A DNA stretch of 64,000 bases from Streptomyces sp. CB03234 (GTDB taxonomy: Bacteria > Actinomycetota > Actinomycetes > Streptomycetales > Streptomycetaceae). The stretch lies in NCBI RefSeq assembly GCF_001905885.1, contig NZ_LIYH01000003.1, positions 186,001 through 250,000 of the forward strand. Reading direction: 5' to 3'. The notes under the pieces were generated by a model that was given only the letters and a program-made list of their open reading frames with translations, ran no database searches and was not told the origin of the DNA. Positions 19,320 to 28,510 of this stretch are shown here, in pieces. Both the position numbers and the translations under genes were made by a program. Within the stretch, counting starts at the first letter, position 1. Each line of letters starts with the position of its first letter.

Positions 19320-20999
19320 GTGTCCAGTCCCCATCCCACGCCCCGCGTCCCGTCCCCACCGCAGTCCGCCCCCGACCACACCGAGCCGGGCGCCCCGCCG
19401 ACCCCCGACGCCCAGCTCACGTCCACGTCCACGTCCGAAGCCGGGTCCACGCCCACGCCCACGCCCACGTCCGAAGCCGGGTCCACGCCCACGCCCACGC
19501 CGTCGCCCGACTCGCCGCCCGAGTCCTTGACCGCGCCGGGCTCCGGACCGGCGCGCGGCACAACAGGCCCGGCGCTCCACCCCGGCGCCCCGGCCGACCC
19601 CGGCACCGACCCCCAGCAGGCCGAGCAGGCCGAGGAGGCCAAGGCGGCTCACGGCCCCGGCGGCCCGCCTCCCCAGGCTCCCCATCCCGTGGACGAGTCG
19701 CGGCCGCTCGGCCGGATCCTGCTCTTCGGGCTCCAGCACGTGCTGGTCATGGCCGCGACGCCCATCTCGGCGATCTTCCTGATGAGCGCCACGCTCCAGC
19801 TCGACCCCCGCCTGACGGTCGATCTGCTCTCGGCCGCGTTCATCCTGTCCGGGATCGGGTCCCTGATCCAGTCGCTCGGGCCGTGGAAGTTCGGGCCCAA
19901 GCTGCCGTTCGTGATGCTGCCCGGGGGCGCGCCGCTCATCCTGTTCCTGGCCATCGCCGAGCAGCACGGTCTGCCGACCGCCACCGGAGCGGTGATCATC
20001 ACCGCCGCGTTCTACTTCGTCGTGCTGCCCGTCTTCTCCCGGCTGCTGGCGTTCTTCCCCGCCCTGGTCATCGGCACGATGATCGTGATCGTCGGCGTGA
20101 ACCTGGTGAAGGTCGGGGCCGTGCTCGTCACCGGCCGGCCCGGCACGCCCGGGTTCGCCGACCCCACCAACCTGCTCCTCGGCATGGCGACGATCGGCTT
20201 CACCGTCGCGTTCTACTGGCTGTTCACGGGCGTGCTGCGCCAACTCGCCGTCATGCTCGGCCTGATCGCCGGTACGGTCCTCGCCTTCCTCCTCGGCGGC
20301 GTCGACTTCTCCACGGCCACCGAGGGCGGACTGCTGAACCTCCCCCAGGCCCTGCCCTTCGGTTCGCCGGAGTTCAGCCTGCTCGCCGCGCTGCCCCTGA
20401 TGCTGTACAGCCTCGCCTCCATGGCGGAGGCCACCGGCCAGACGGTGATCAACGCGGAGGCGGTGGGCAAGGACATCGACAAGCGCGAGGACGTACCGAA
20501 GACCATCCGGGGCGACGCGCTCACCTCCCTCTTCGGCGGCTTCTTCGGCCTGCCGCTGATGGTCACCAGCGGCGAGAACATCGGCATCGTCCGCGTCACC
20601 GGCGTACGCAGCCGGTACGTCACCGCCGCCGCCGGAGTCGTCCTGATCGTCATCGGCTTCCTGGCCCCGATCACCCGGGCGATCAGCGTCATCCCGTCGG
20701 CCGTCGTCGGCGGCACGGCCATGGTGGTCTTCGCCGTCATCACGGTGCTCGGCGTGCAGATGCTCGGCCGGGCGGGGCAACTGGACCGCCACACCAACAC
20801 CTTCATCTGCGCCGTAGCCCTCGCCCTGGGCCTGCTGCCCATCCTCATCCCCGGCGTCTACGGCGGCTTCCCGCCCAACGCCCGGATCCTCCTGGAGAGC
20901 GGCGTGGCCGTCGGCGCCACCACCGCTGCCGTCCTGAACGTCCTGTTCCACCACATCAAGCTGCCCCGGCCCCGTACCCGTACCGAAAGTGACCGATGA
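19320..20999 (+). CDS. NCS2-family nucleobase (xanthine/uracil-type) permease
   Basis: Membrane symporter of the nucleobase:cation symporter-2 family, 559 residues. About 120 residues at the N-terminus are Pro/Thr/Ser/Ala-rich and look disordered. The transporter then begins at GRILLFGLQHVLVMAATPIS, with some 12-14 hydrophobic segments. The family pattern near the second re-entrant region, MAEATGQTVINAEAVGKDID, is visible, as is the central GGFFGLPLMVTSGENIGIV. The GTG at 19320 has ACGGAG upstream. The stop overlaps the next gene (ATGA), so it is coupled to a nucleobase-deaminase-like enzyme, which suggests purine salvage or catabolism. Confidence 0.88.
   Translation: MSSPHPTPRVPSPPQSAPDHTEPGAPPTPDAQLTSTSTSEAGSTPTPTPTSEAGSTPTPTPSPDSPPESLTAPGSGPARGTTGPALHPGAPADPGTDPQQAEQAEEAKAAHGPGGPPPQAPHPVDESRPLGRILLFGLQHVLVMAATPISAIFLMSATLQLDPRLTVDLLSAAFILSGIGSLIQSLGPWKFGPKLPFVMLPGGAPLILFLAIAEQHGLPTATGAVIITAAFYFVVLPVFSRLLAFFPALVIGTMIVIVGVNLVKVGAVLVTGRPGTPGFADPTNLLLGMATIGFTVAFYWLFTGVLRQLAVMLGLIAGTVLAFLLGGVDFSTATEGGLLNLPQALPFGSPEFSLLAALPLMLYSLASMAEATGQTVINAEAVGKDIDKREDVPKTIRGDALTSLFGGFFGLPLMVTSGENIGIVRVTGVRSRYVTAAAGVVLIVIGFLAPITRAISVIPSAVVGGTAMVVFAVITVLGVQMLGRAGQLDRHTNTFICAVALALGLLPILIPGVYGGFPPNARILLESGVAVGATTAAVLNVLFHHIKLPRPRTRTESDR
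19431..19502 (+). repeat. 36-bp tandem duplication in the permease N-terminal tail
   Basis: Two adjacent 36-base units, 19431-19466 and 19467-19502, differ at only one base. They encode the repeated 12-residue unit TSEAGSTPTPTP in the disordered N-terminal extension of the NCS2 permease. Confidence 0.85.
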
Positions 21000-22381
21000 A
21001 CGACCTGACCCCCGACCGCCTTCATCCCGACGGCGACGGACTCCTCCTCGCCCCCGACGCGGTGCTGACGCCCGACGGGATGAGGGACCACTACGCGGCC
21101 GTCGTCGCCGGTGACACCTTCCGCGCGGTCGGACCGGCCGAACGGCTGGCGCGGGAGCATCCGCACCTCACGCCCGTCCGGCTGCCCGGGCACGTCCTGA
21201 TGCCCGGCTTCGTCGACGCCCACCACCACCTCACGCAGAGCTTCGGCGCCGCGCTGGCCTTCGGGGAGCCGTCGGAGATCTTCCGCCGGGTATGGGTGCC
21301 GCTCGAAGGGGCCCTGGACGAGGAAGCGGTGTACGTGGCGGCGAAACTGGCCGCCCTCGAATCGCTGCGCGGCGGGTTCACCACGGTCGCCGAGGCGGGC
21401 ACCCGCGCACCCGTGGACGTGGAGCTGGTGGCCGCCGCCGCGCGGGACGCCGGCATCCGCTGCGTACTCGGCCTGGTCTGCAACGACGCGGACGGGGACA
21501 CCGACACGGTGCTCGCGGCCGCCGAGAAGCACCTGACCCGGTACGGCGCCGAGGAGCTGATCCACCCGTCCCTCGCCGTGTCCGTCCCGGAGGCCGCGAC
21601 CGCCGACACCCTGCGCCGCACCGCGCGTATGGCCGCCGAGGCGGGCGCGGTCGTCCAGATCCACGTCAACGAGCACCTGGCCGGCGTGGAACGCTCCCTG
21701 GTCCAGCACGGGCTGCGGCCGCTGGAGTACCTGTACGAAATCGGCGCCCTGGGGCCGCAGTTGCTGGCCGCGCACGCCACCCTGGTCACGCCCCGGGAGG
21801 TCACCCTGCTCGCCGACAGCGGGGCGGCCGTCAGCTACAACCCCGTGGCCAGCGCCTGGAAGGGCAACGCCGTCGCTCCCGCGACGACGCTGGCGGAGCG
21901 CGGGGTGCGGTTCGGGCTGGGCACGGACGGGACGCGGGGCGACGCGTTCCGGCTGGCCGACGCCGCCGAGTCCGCGCAGCGCCTCGCGTACGGGCTGGCC
22001 ACCGGCGACTCGTCGTGCGGCGCCGGCTGGACGTGGCTGGACCGGGCCGCCCGGGGCGGCGCGGACGCGGTCGGGCTCGGCGCCCGTACGGGCCGGGTCG
22101 CCGAGGGCGCCGCCGCGGACTTCCTGCTCGTCGACGTGTCGGCGCCGGAGACGGCGCTGTCCTGGGACCTGCCCTGGGAGCTGGTACGGCGCGGCAACCG
22201 TGACCAGATCAGCGCCGTGTTCGTGGCCGGCCGGCTGCGCCTGTGGCGCGGGTGGCCGACCGGCTGGGACGGCCGGGCGCTGGTGCGGCGGGCGGCCGAG
22301 CTGGCCCAGGAGGTGATGCTGCGGGCGCCGGTGACCCGCGTCCACCCGAGGTCCACCGATGCGTGGGCGGCCTGCTCGTGA
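20996..22381 (+). CDS. Amidohydrolase-superfamily aminohydrolase (nucleobase deaminase type)
   Basis: A 461-residue zinc-type amidohydrolase of the TRZ/ATZ/8-oxoguanine-deaminase group. Metal and catalytic residues are visible as DAHHHLTQSF near 67-76, His in QIHVNEH with the catalytic Glu in NEHL, His in LAAHATLV and Asp in GLGTDGTRGD. It is coupled to the upstream NCS2 permease by a 4-base ATGA overlap. It probably deaminates an aminated purine such as 8-oxoguanine or guanine taken up by that permease; the exact substrate is inferred. Confidence 0.85.
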   Translation: MNDLTPDRLHPDGDGLLLAPDAVLTPDGMRDHYAAVVAGDTFRAVGPAERLAREHPHLTPVRLPGHVLMPGFVDAHHHLTQSFGAALAFGEPSEIFRRVWVPLEGALDEEAVYVAAKLAALESLRGGFTTVAEAGTRAPVDVELVAAAARDAGIRCVLGLVCNDADGDTDTVLAAAEKHLTRYGAEELIHPSLAVSVPEAATADTLRRTARMAAEAGAVVQIHVNEHLAGVERSLVQHGLRPLEYLYEIGALGPQLLAAHATLVTPREVTLLADSGAAVSYNPVASAWKGNAVAPATTLAERGVRFGLGTDGTRGDAFRLADAAESAQRLAYGLATGDSSCGAGWTWLDRAARGGADAVGLGARTGRVAEGAAADFLLVDVSAPETALSWDLPWELVRRGNRDQISAVFVAGRLRLWRGWPTGWDGRALVRRAAELAQEVMLRAPVTRVHPRSTDAWAACS

Positions 22382-23088
22382 GTACGGAGACGATCGTCGT
22401 CCTCGCCGTCACGGTCGCCGTCGCGGCGTTCGTGCAGGGCGCGAGCGGTCTGGGCTTCGCCCTGATCGTCGCGCCCGTGGCGGGGCTGCTGGACCCGCAG
22501 TTGGTGCCCGTGTTCGTGCTGGCGTCGATGATCCCGCTCAACCTGTACGTCGCGTGGCGCGAGCGTGCCGCGCTGGACCTGCGGGGCGCGGGCTGGATCA
22601 CGGCGGCGCGGCTCGCGGCCACCCCGGGCGGGCTGGTGCTGCTGTGGGTGATCCCCGATCGGCGGCTCGGCCTGTTCGTGGGCGTGGCGACCGTGCTGGC
22701 CGCGGTGGTGAGCCTGGCCGCGCCCGCGTTCACGCCGGGGCGGGCCGCGTATCTGGGCGCGGGGCTGGTCACCGGGCTCACGGAGACGGCGACCGGCGTG
22801 GGGGGCCCGCCGCTGGCGCTGGTGTACCAGCACCGGCCGCCCGCGGAACTGCGCGCCACGGTCGCCGTCTGCTTCCTCGTCGGCGAAGTGGCCTCGCTGG
22901 CCCTGTTGTTCGCCACGGGTCAGGGCAGCGCGGCCCAGCTGGGGTGGGCGGCCGCGCTGCTGCCTGCCCTGGCCGCGGGGGCGCTGCTGAGCCGGCTGGT
23001 GCACCAGCGGCTCGACGCGCGGCGGATGCGGCTGTTCGTGCTGCTCTTCGCGCTCGTCTCGGGGGCGGGGCTGATGCTGGGCCTGTGA
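22378..23088 (+). CDS. TauE/SafE-family membrane exporter
   Basis: A 236-residue membrane protein with about eight hydrophobic helices and the TauE/SafE pattern in both halves: VAAFVQGASGLGFALIVAP near 13-31 and GLVTGLTETATGVGGPPLAL in the middle. Members export small organic anions such as sulfite or sulfoacetate. The GTG at 22378 overlaps the preceding stop (GTGA), so it belongs to the permease-deaminase operon and may export a product of that pathway. Confidence 0.88.
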   Translation: MSTETIVVLAVTVAVAAFVQGASGLGFALIVAPVAGLLDPQLVPVFVLASMIPLNLYVAWRERAALDLRGAGWITAARLAATPGGLVLLWVIPDRRLGLFVGVATVLAAVVSLAAPAFTPGRAAYLGAGLVTGLTETATGVGGPPLALVYQHRPPAELRATVAVCFLVGEVASLALLFATGQGSAAQLGWAAALLPALAAGALLSRLVHQRLDARRMRLFVLLFALVSGAGLMLGL

Positions 23089-23315
23089 CGACGCGGGCGA
23101 CCGCGCCCTGGCCCCTGCGGGCGGCCGCGCCCTGCCGGCCCTGCGGCGCCTGCCGGTGGGTGGTGGGGCGTGGCCCCTCCGGGCTCACCTCCTCGAGGCC
23201 GGCGGCCTTGGGTACATCGCAACGGGAGCCCAAGTGTCGCCGCCGACCTCTGCGGGGGCGACCCTGCACGGCCCACCCCGGTCGTACGCCGGGTGCGGGC
23301 CGGTCCGGGGCGGGC

Positions 23316-24356
23316 TCACGCCGGTGCCGTGGCCCGCAGTGACGAGGCCCGGGGCACGACGCACGGATCTGGCGCGGTGGTCAGGGGCGCGGTCGGCTCG
23401 CCGCGCAGCCGGCCGAGCAGCAGCTCGACGGCGTCGGCGGCGGCCCGGTCCAGGTGCAGGTCGACGGCGGTGAGCGGTGGCTCGCAGGTGCGGGCGCGCA
23501 GCCCGTCGTACCGGGTGACGACCATGATGTCGTCCGGGATCCGGCGGCCGCTGTCCCGGATCGCCCGGACGGCGCCGACCGCGAACGCGTCCACCAGCGC
23601 GCAGACGGCGTCGGTGTCCGGGTGGTCGGCGAGCAGGGCGGCGCAGGTGTCGTACCCGGCCTGCTCGCCGCCCTGTTCGGGTGCCGTGGCGACGACCGGC
23701 GCCCAGCCGTGCTCGGCGGCGGCGCGCTCGTACGCGACGCGGGCGTCGACGGCGGAGTGCCGGGACCCGGCGCCGATGAGCAGCGCCGGGCGCTGGGCGC
23801 CCTGCTCGCGCAGGTGGGCGAGCAGCAGGTCGACGACGAGTCCGCCGCGCAGGTCGACGTACGGGGCGTCGTCCCCTTCCGCCATGGGGCGCCCGAGCGC
23901 CACGTACGGCAGTCCGCGCTCGTGGAGCTGCGCCACGGCGGCGTCGTCCCGGTCGGGCTCGACGACGATGGCGCCGTCGATGTCCACCGAGTACAGCGCC
24001 GAACCGGACTGCACGGGCGGTACGAGCACGAGCGCGTACCCGTGCAGCAGGGCCCGCTCGGCGGCCGCGGCGGCGACCTCCATGTAGAACCCGAGCCGCG
24101 ACGGCCCGCCGGCCACCGCGAACGGCATGGAGGAGGCCAGCGCGATGGCCTTGGCCTCGCCGCGCCGCAGCCGCTGCGCCCGCAGGTTGGGCCGATAGCC
24201 GAGCTCGGCGGCGACCTTCTTGATGCGCTCCCGCGTCCGGGGGTCGACCTTGCCGATCCCGTTCAAGGCGTGCGAGACGGTCGTCCGCGACACCGACGCG
24301 GCCCGCGCCACGTCGGCGATCGTGGGCGGCCGGGCTCCGGCACCGGAAGTGGCCAT
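23316..24356 (-). CDS. LacI-family transcriptional regulator
   Basis: A 346-residue regulator with the LacI HTH at about 12-32 (IADVARAASVSRTTVSHALN), the hinge-helix NLRAQRLRRG, and a periplasmic-binding-protein-like effector domain. Members respond to sugars or nucleosides. The divergent or downstream target is not evident: the neighbours on either side are the purine operon and a gamma-glutamyltransferase. It is not obviously CebR and has no visible link to the CebR box at 2179. Confidence 0.9.
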   Translation of the reverse strand: MATSGAGARPPTIADVARAASVSRTTVSHALNGIGKVDPRTRERIKKVAAELGYRPNLRAQRLRRGEAKAIALASSMPFAVAGGPSRLGFYMEVAAAAAERALLHGYALVLVPPVQSGSALYSVDIDGAIVVEPDRDDAAVAQLHERGLPYVALGRPMAEGDDAPYVDLRGGLVVDLLLAHLREQGAQRPALLIGAGSRHSAVDARVAYERAAAEHGWAPVVATAPEQGGEQAGYDTCAALLADHPDTDAVCALVDAFAVGAVRAIRDSGRRIPDDIMVVTRYDGLRARTCEPPLTAVDLHLDRAAADAVELLLGRLRGEPTAPLTTAPDPCVVPRASSLRATAPA

Positions 24357-24456
24357 CTGCGTGGACGCTCCTCGCTCGCTGCTCGTGCTGCTGCTGACAG
24401 CCCCATCTTCGCCGACCGGCCCCGGCGGCCGGAAGGCGCGTCCCTGGTGCGAGGGG

Positions 24457-26262
24457 CTACGGCGTTCCGGCCGGGTGGACCACCATCGCCGAGCCGCCGC
24501 CCCGGCGGGTCTTCTCGGCGGCGGCGAGCCAGCGGCCGTCCGGGAGGCGTTGGACGCCGGTCGCGGCGCCGATTTCGGGGTTCTGGCGGAACGCGTGGCC
24601 CAGGGCTTCCAGCTCGGTGCGCAACGGGCTGTCGTAGAGCGCCGGTTCGAGTTCCGTGGTCGGCTGGTTGCGCTGGCTGGCGCGGGGGGCGGCGATCGCC
24701 TCGACGAGCGGGAGGCCGCGGTCCAGGACGCCGGTCAGGGTCTGGAGGACCGTCGTGATGATGGTGGCGCCGCCCGGGGAGCCCACGGCCAGGACGGGGC
24801 GGGCGTGGTGGTCCAGGACGATGGTGGGCGACATGGAGGAGCGGGGGCGTTTGCCGGGGCCCGGGAGGTTCGGGTCGTGGACCGCCGGGTCAGCCGGGGC
24901 GAAGGAGAAGTCGGTCAGCTCGTTGTTGAGCAGGAAGCCCCGGTCCGGCACGGTGATGCCGCTGCCGCCCGTCGACTCGATGGTCAGCGTGTACGCGACG
25001 ACGTTGCCCCACGTGTCGGAGGCCGTCAGGTGCGTGGTGTTCTCACCCTCGTACGTCGTCGGCGCGGCCTTGCCGCCCGCCGCGCACGGCTGCGGATGGC
25101 GTGGGTCGCCGGGGGCGAGCGGGCTGGTGAGGACGGCGTCGTCGCGGATCAGGCAGGCGCGCGAGTCGGCGAAGCGCTGCGACAGCAGGCCCTTGACCGG
25201 GACGTCCTCGAAGGCCGGATCGCCGACCCACCGGCCCCGGTCGGCGAACGCGATCCGGCTCGCCTCGATGAACCGGTGCAGGTACTGCGCCTTGGACAGG
25301 GACGACAGGTCGGTGCCCTCCAGGATGTTGAGCGCCTCGCCCACGGTCGTGCCGCCCGACGAGGAGGGCGCCATGCCGTAGACGTCCAGGCCGCGGTACG
25401 ACACCTTCGTGGGCTTGCGCCGCTCCGTCTCGTACCCCGCCAGGTCACGCTCCGTCAGGTCGCCGGGGCGGACGGTGCGGGTGGCGCCTTCCCGGACCGG
25501 CGGGTCCTGCACCGTGCGGACGATGTCGCGGGCCAGCTCGCCCTTGTACAGGGCCGCCACACCGTGGCGGCCCAGCTTCTCGTACGTACGCGCGAGGTCC
25601 GGGTTCTTGAAGACCGACCCGACGACGGGCAGGTGCCCGCCCGGCAGGAACAGCTCCGCCGAGTCGGGGAAGTCCCGGAATCGGGCCTCGTTGGCGGCGG
25701 TCTGCGACCGGAACGTGGCGTCGACCACGAACCCGTCCCGCGCCAGCCGCTCGGCCGGCTTGAGCAGGTCCCGCAGCGACTTGCTGCCCCATGCGTCGAG
25801 GGCGGTGTCCCAGGTGGCGGGGGTCCCGGGGGTGCCGACGCTCAGTCCGCTGGTCATGGCCTCCGCGAAGGGCAGGGGCTTGCCGTCCTCGCCGAGGAAG
25901 AGCGACGCGTCCGCGGAGAGGGGGGCCGTCTCGCGGCCGTCGACGGTGTGCACCTTGCGCGTCCTGGCGTCGTAGTACACGAAGTAGCCACCGCCGCCGA
26001 TGCCCGCCGAGTACGGCTCGGTGACGCCGAGCGCCGCGGCCGTGGCGACCGCCGCGTCCACGGCGTTTCCGCCGCGCCGCAGTACCTCGATACCGGCGGC
26101 CGAGGCGTCGGGGTCCACGCTCGCGACGGCGCCGCCGTAGCCGACCGCGACCGGTTCCTTGACGGGTGTCGTCCGTTCCGTGGGTGGCGCCGCGGCCCCG
26201 GCCGAGAGGACCGTGGCGGCGACAGCGGCGAGCGAGACGTTACGTACGTGGGACCGACGCAT
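24457..26262 (-). CDS. ggt: Secreted gamma-glutamyltransferase
   Basis: Extracytoplasmic gamma-glutamyltransferase of 601 residues that hydrolyses glutathione and gamma-glutamyl peptides. A signal peptide is seen at about 1-25. The autocleavage nucleophile is Thr409 in EGENTTHLTASD, and the oxyanion/Gly loop appears as STGGSGITVPDRGFLLNNEL. Length and order (large subunit, then small subunit) are normal. The reading frame is intact. Confidence 0.93.
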   Translation of the reverse strand: MRRSHVRNVSLAAVAATVLSAGAAAPPTERTTPVKEPVAVGYGGAVASVDPDASAAGIEVLRRGGNAVDAAVATAAALGVTEPYSAGIGGGGYFVYYDARTRKVHTVDGRETAPLSADASLFLGEDGKPLPFAEAMTSGLSVGTPGTPATWDTALDAWGSKSLRDLLKPAERLARDGFVVDATFRSQTAANEARFRDFPDSAELFLPGGHLPVVGSVFKNPDLARTYEKLGRHGVAALYKGELARDIVRTVQDPPVREGATRTVRPGDLTERDLAGYETERRKPTKVSYRGLDVYGMAPSSSGGTTVGEALNILEGTDLSSLSKAQYLHRFIEASRIAFADRGRWVGDPAFEDVPVKGLLSQRFADSRACLIRDDAVLTSPLAPGDPRHPQPCAAGGKAAPTTYEGENTTHLTASDTWGNVVAYTLTIESTGGSGITVPDRGFLLNNELTDFSFAPADPAVHDPNLPGPGKRPRSSMSPTIVLDHHARPVLAVGSPGGATIITTVLQTLTGVLDRGLPLVEAIAAPRASQRNQPTTELEPALYDSPLRTELEALGHAFRQNPEIGAATGVQRLPDGRWLAAAEKTRRGGGSAMVVHPAGTP

Positions 26263-26367
26263 CCGTGCCTCCAGTCAACGACCGTCCGCGCAGCCTAACT
26301 TCGCCGGCAGCCCCTCGCCAGGACCATCTCGAACAACGTTGTGCTCCCCCCGCTACCATGCGCGCCC

Positions 26368-27093
26368 ATGTATGAAGACCTGCTCAACATCGCGCTCGGC
26401 GTGGTCGCCACCGGGGTCAGCGCGTCGCTCGGCTGGATCGCCCGCACCGCGCTGTGGCGCCGCAAGCTCCGCCGCAAGCAGGCCTTCTTCGGGTTGCCGG
26501 GGAACGCGGAGTGCCTGCTCGTCGTCAACCGCGACTCGGGCAGCGACGGCGCCGTCCGCCGCTTCGACGTGTTCGCGCTGCTCGAACTGGCCGCCCTCAT
26601 CAAGGACTGCGGCGCCCACGCCCGCATCGTGCCGCACGACGTGGCGCAGCAGGGCTTCGGCGAACGTACCGAGTTCTGCCTCGGCGGGCCGTACTCGAAC
26701 AGGCGTATGGCCGCGCACCTGGCCACCCTCCTTCCCGGCGTGAAGGTCGACGTGGGGGTGGAGCCGCGTCCGGAACGCGGCGCCTTCACGATCGGCTCCG
26801 AGGTCCATCCGCTGGACGCGGGCACGTCCGAGTACGTCATCCTCGCCCGGCTCACCGCCGGTGAGGGCGCCCGGCCCGTCTTCCTCTTCTGCGGTCAGCG
26901 CGCGATAACCAACCAGGCGGCCACCCGCTACCTGGTCCGGCACCACGAGAAGCTGGCGCGGACGTACGGACCCGACGGTTCCTTCGTGCTGCTGCTGAAG
27001 GTGGTCAATTCGCAGGCGTACGGTCCCGACGTCGTCGAATTGGTCGCGGATGTGACGCGTACGGCCCGGACGGCCGCGCCCGAAGCCGGTTAG
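26368..27093 (+). CDS. Conserved hypothetical protein with N-terminal membrane segment
   Basis: A 241-residue protein. One hydrophobic stretch near residues 6-27 is followed by basic residues (WRRKLRRKQAFFG), which suggests a single N-terminal anchor with a cytoplasmic body. The rest, with FDVFALLELAALIKDCGAHARIVPHD and PVFLFCGQRAITNQAATRYL, looks like a globular domain of unknown type, conserved in streptomycetes. The ATG at 26368 is preceded by TACCAT 8 bases upstream, so a leaderless transcript is possible. Confidence 0.65.
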   Translation: MYEDLLNIALGVVATGVSASLGWIARTALWRRKLRRKQAFFGLPGNAECLLVVNRDSGSDGAVRRFDVFALLELAALIKDCGAHARIVPHDVAQQGFGERTEFCLGGPYSNRRMAAHLATLLPGVKVDVGVEPRPERGAFTIGSEVHPLDAGTSEYVILARLTAGEGARPVFLFCGQRAITNQAATRYLVRHHEKLARTYGPDGSFVLLLKVVNSQAYGPDVVELVADVTRTARTAAPEAG

Positions 27094-27114
27094 AGCGCGT
27101 CACATCCGGGCACG

Positions 27115-27130
27115 GCCGGAAATTTCCGGC
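27115..27130. promoter_or_regulatory. Perfect 16-bp palindrome upstream of L,D-transpeptidase
   Basis: GCCGGAAATTTCCGGC has no loop, so it is more likely a protein-binding site than a terminator. It lies between the hypothetical gene ending at 27093 and the L,D-transpeptidase at 27208. Confidence 0.35.
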
Positions 27131-27207
27131 ACTCGTCAGGCAACCCACGGCCTCCGATCGCCCTCTCCCCCAGGGACGTAAGGCCCCATCCCATCGGAGG
27201 TTTCCAG

Positions 27208-28392
27208 GTGACCCGCACACGCCCGCGCAGCCCCTTCCGCACCGCCGCCCTGGCCGGCACCGCGGTCCTCGCCGCGGCCGCCCTGACCGCGTGTTCGGGC
27301 GGTTCGGGCACCGCGAAGGCCGACGGGAAGGACGCCGAGCCGGACACGCGGATCTCGGTGAACCTCTCAGGGAAGCAGGCCGAGGCCGGCGAGCCGGTCC
27401 GGGTGACCCTCGCGGAGGGCAGGCTCCAGCAGGTCACCGTGACCGACTCCAGGGGCACCACGCTGGAGGGCGCCGTCTCCGCCGACGGCAGGACGTGGAC
27501 CTCCGCCCGCAAGGCCGCCCCTGGCACCGCTTACACCGTCGAGGCGCGCGACACGGAGGGCGGGACCGCCAAGGCGGGCTTCGCCACGGCCGCACCGGAC
27601 AAGGTGAACAAGCTGACGCTGGCGCCCGGCAAGAACACCACGGTCGGCATCGCCCACCCCCTGTCGATCGTGTTCGACCACCCGGTGAAGAACAGGGCCG
27701 AGGTGGAGAAGCACTTGAAGGTGACGACCTCGAACAACACGGTCGGCTCCTGGGGCTGGATGGAGGACTGGTCGGGCAAGGACCGGGTCGACTGGCGGCC
27801 CAGGGAGTACTGGAAGCCGGGCACCAAGGTCACCCTGCGGGCCGAGCTGAACGGCATCGACTCGGGGAGCGACGGCGGCTGGTTCGTCCGCGACTACACG
27901 ACCAACGTGACCATAGGGAAGAACCAGCTGGTCAAGGTCGATCTCGACAACCACCGGCTGAAGCTGGTACGGGACGGCCAGGAGGTCAAGGACGTCCCGG
28001 TATCGGGGGGCACACCGGGCGGCGACAAGGCGTCGTGGCGGGGGAAGACCGTGCTGATGTCGAAGGAGGGCACGATCAACATGCGCTCCGAGACTGTCGG
28101 CCTGGGCGACGCGTACGACAAGATGGTCGACTACTCGATGCGGCTGACCTGGTCCGGGATGTACGCGCACGCGGCGCCCTGGAACGCCGCCTACATGGGC
28201 AGCGCCAACCGGAGCTCCGGCTGCATCGGCATGGACACCCCGGACGCCCGGTGGGTGTACGACCAGGTGCAGGTGGGCGACCCGTTCGAGGTGGAGGGCG
28301 CCGACGCCAAGGGCACGCAGGCGCCGAACAACGGGTACGGCGAGTGGAACCTGCCCTGGGCGGACTGGCAGGCGAAGAGCGCCCTGCGTTGA
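27208..28392 (+). CDS. L,D-transpeptidase lipoprotein (YkuD)
   Basis: Cell-wall cross-linking enzyme of 394 residues. It begins with a lipoprotein signal and lipobox LTACSGG (Cys29). Two Ig-like domains (about 48-125 and 125-225) precede the YkuD catalytic domain (about 245-370), with His321 in MYAHAAPWN and the nucleophile Cys339 in SSGCIGM. It acts outside the membrane to form 3-3 peptidoglycan links. GGAGG lies just before the GTG start. This is the usual actinobacterial Ldt architecture. Confidence 0.93.
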   Translation: MTRTRPRSPFRTAALAGTAVLAAAALTACSGGSGTAKADGKDAEPDTRISVNLSGKQAEAGEPVRVTLAEGRLQQVTVTDSRGTTLEGAVSADGRTWTSARKAAPGTAYTVEARDTEGGTAKAGFATAAPDKVNKLTLAPGKNTTVGIAHPLSIVFDHPVKNRAEVEKHLKVTTSNNTVGSWGWMEDWSGKDRVDWRPREYWKPGTKVTLRAELNGIDSGSDGGWFVRDYTTNVTIGKNQLVKVDLDNHRLKLVRDGQEVKDVPVSGGTPGGDKASWRGKTVLMSKEGTINMRSETVGLGDAYDKMVDYSMRLTWSGMYAHAAPWNAAYMGSANRSSGCIGMDTPDARWVYDQVQVGDPFEVEGADAKGTQAPNNGYGEWNLPWADWQAKSALR

Positions 28393-28409
28393 CACGACGT
28401 CCAATAATC

Positions 28410-28425
28410 GTTACCAGCGCGTAAC
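28410..28425. promoter_or_regulatory. GTTAC-N6-GTAAC inverted repeat
   Basis: GTTACCAGCGCGTAAC lies about 85 bases before the S15-like hydrolase start and is followed by a second GTTAC-like half at 28436. It is a candidate regulatory site in an otherwise ordinary 118-base gap. Confidence 0.35.
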
Positions 28426-28510
28426 TTACCGACGGGTTACCTCCAGTAAGCCACCCGTGTTTTCCTTCGGTTCACCTTTCAAGCGTTGACCAACGATGGG
28501 GGAACGAACC

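Noticed and set aside
27094..27207. A c-di-AMP (ydaO-type) riboswitch before the L,D-transpeptidase
   Set aside because: The gap is only 114 bases and shows none of the conserved riboswitch blocks; only a loop-less palindrome is present.
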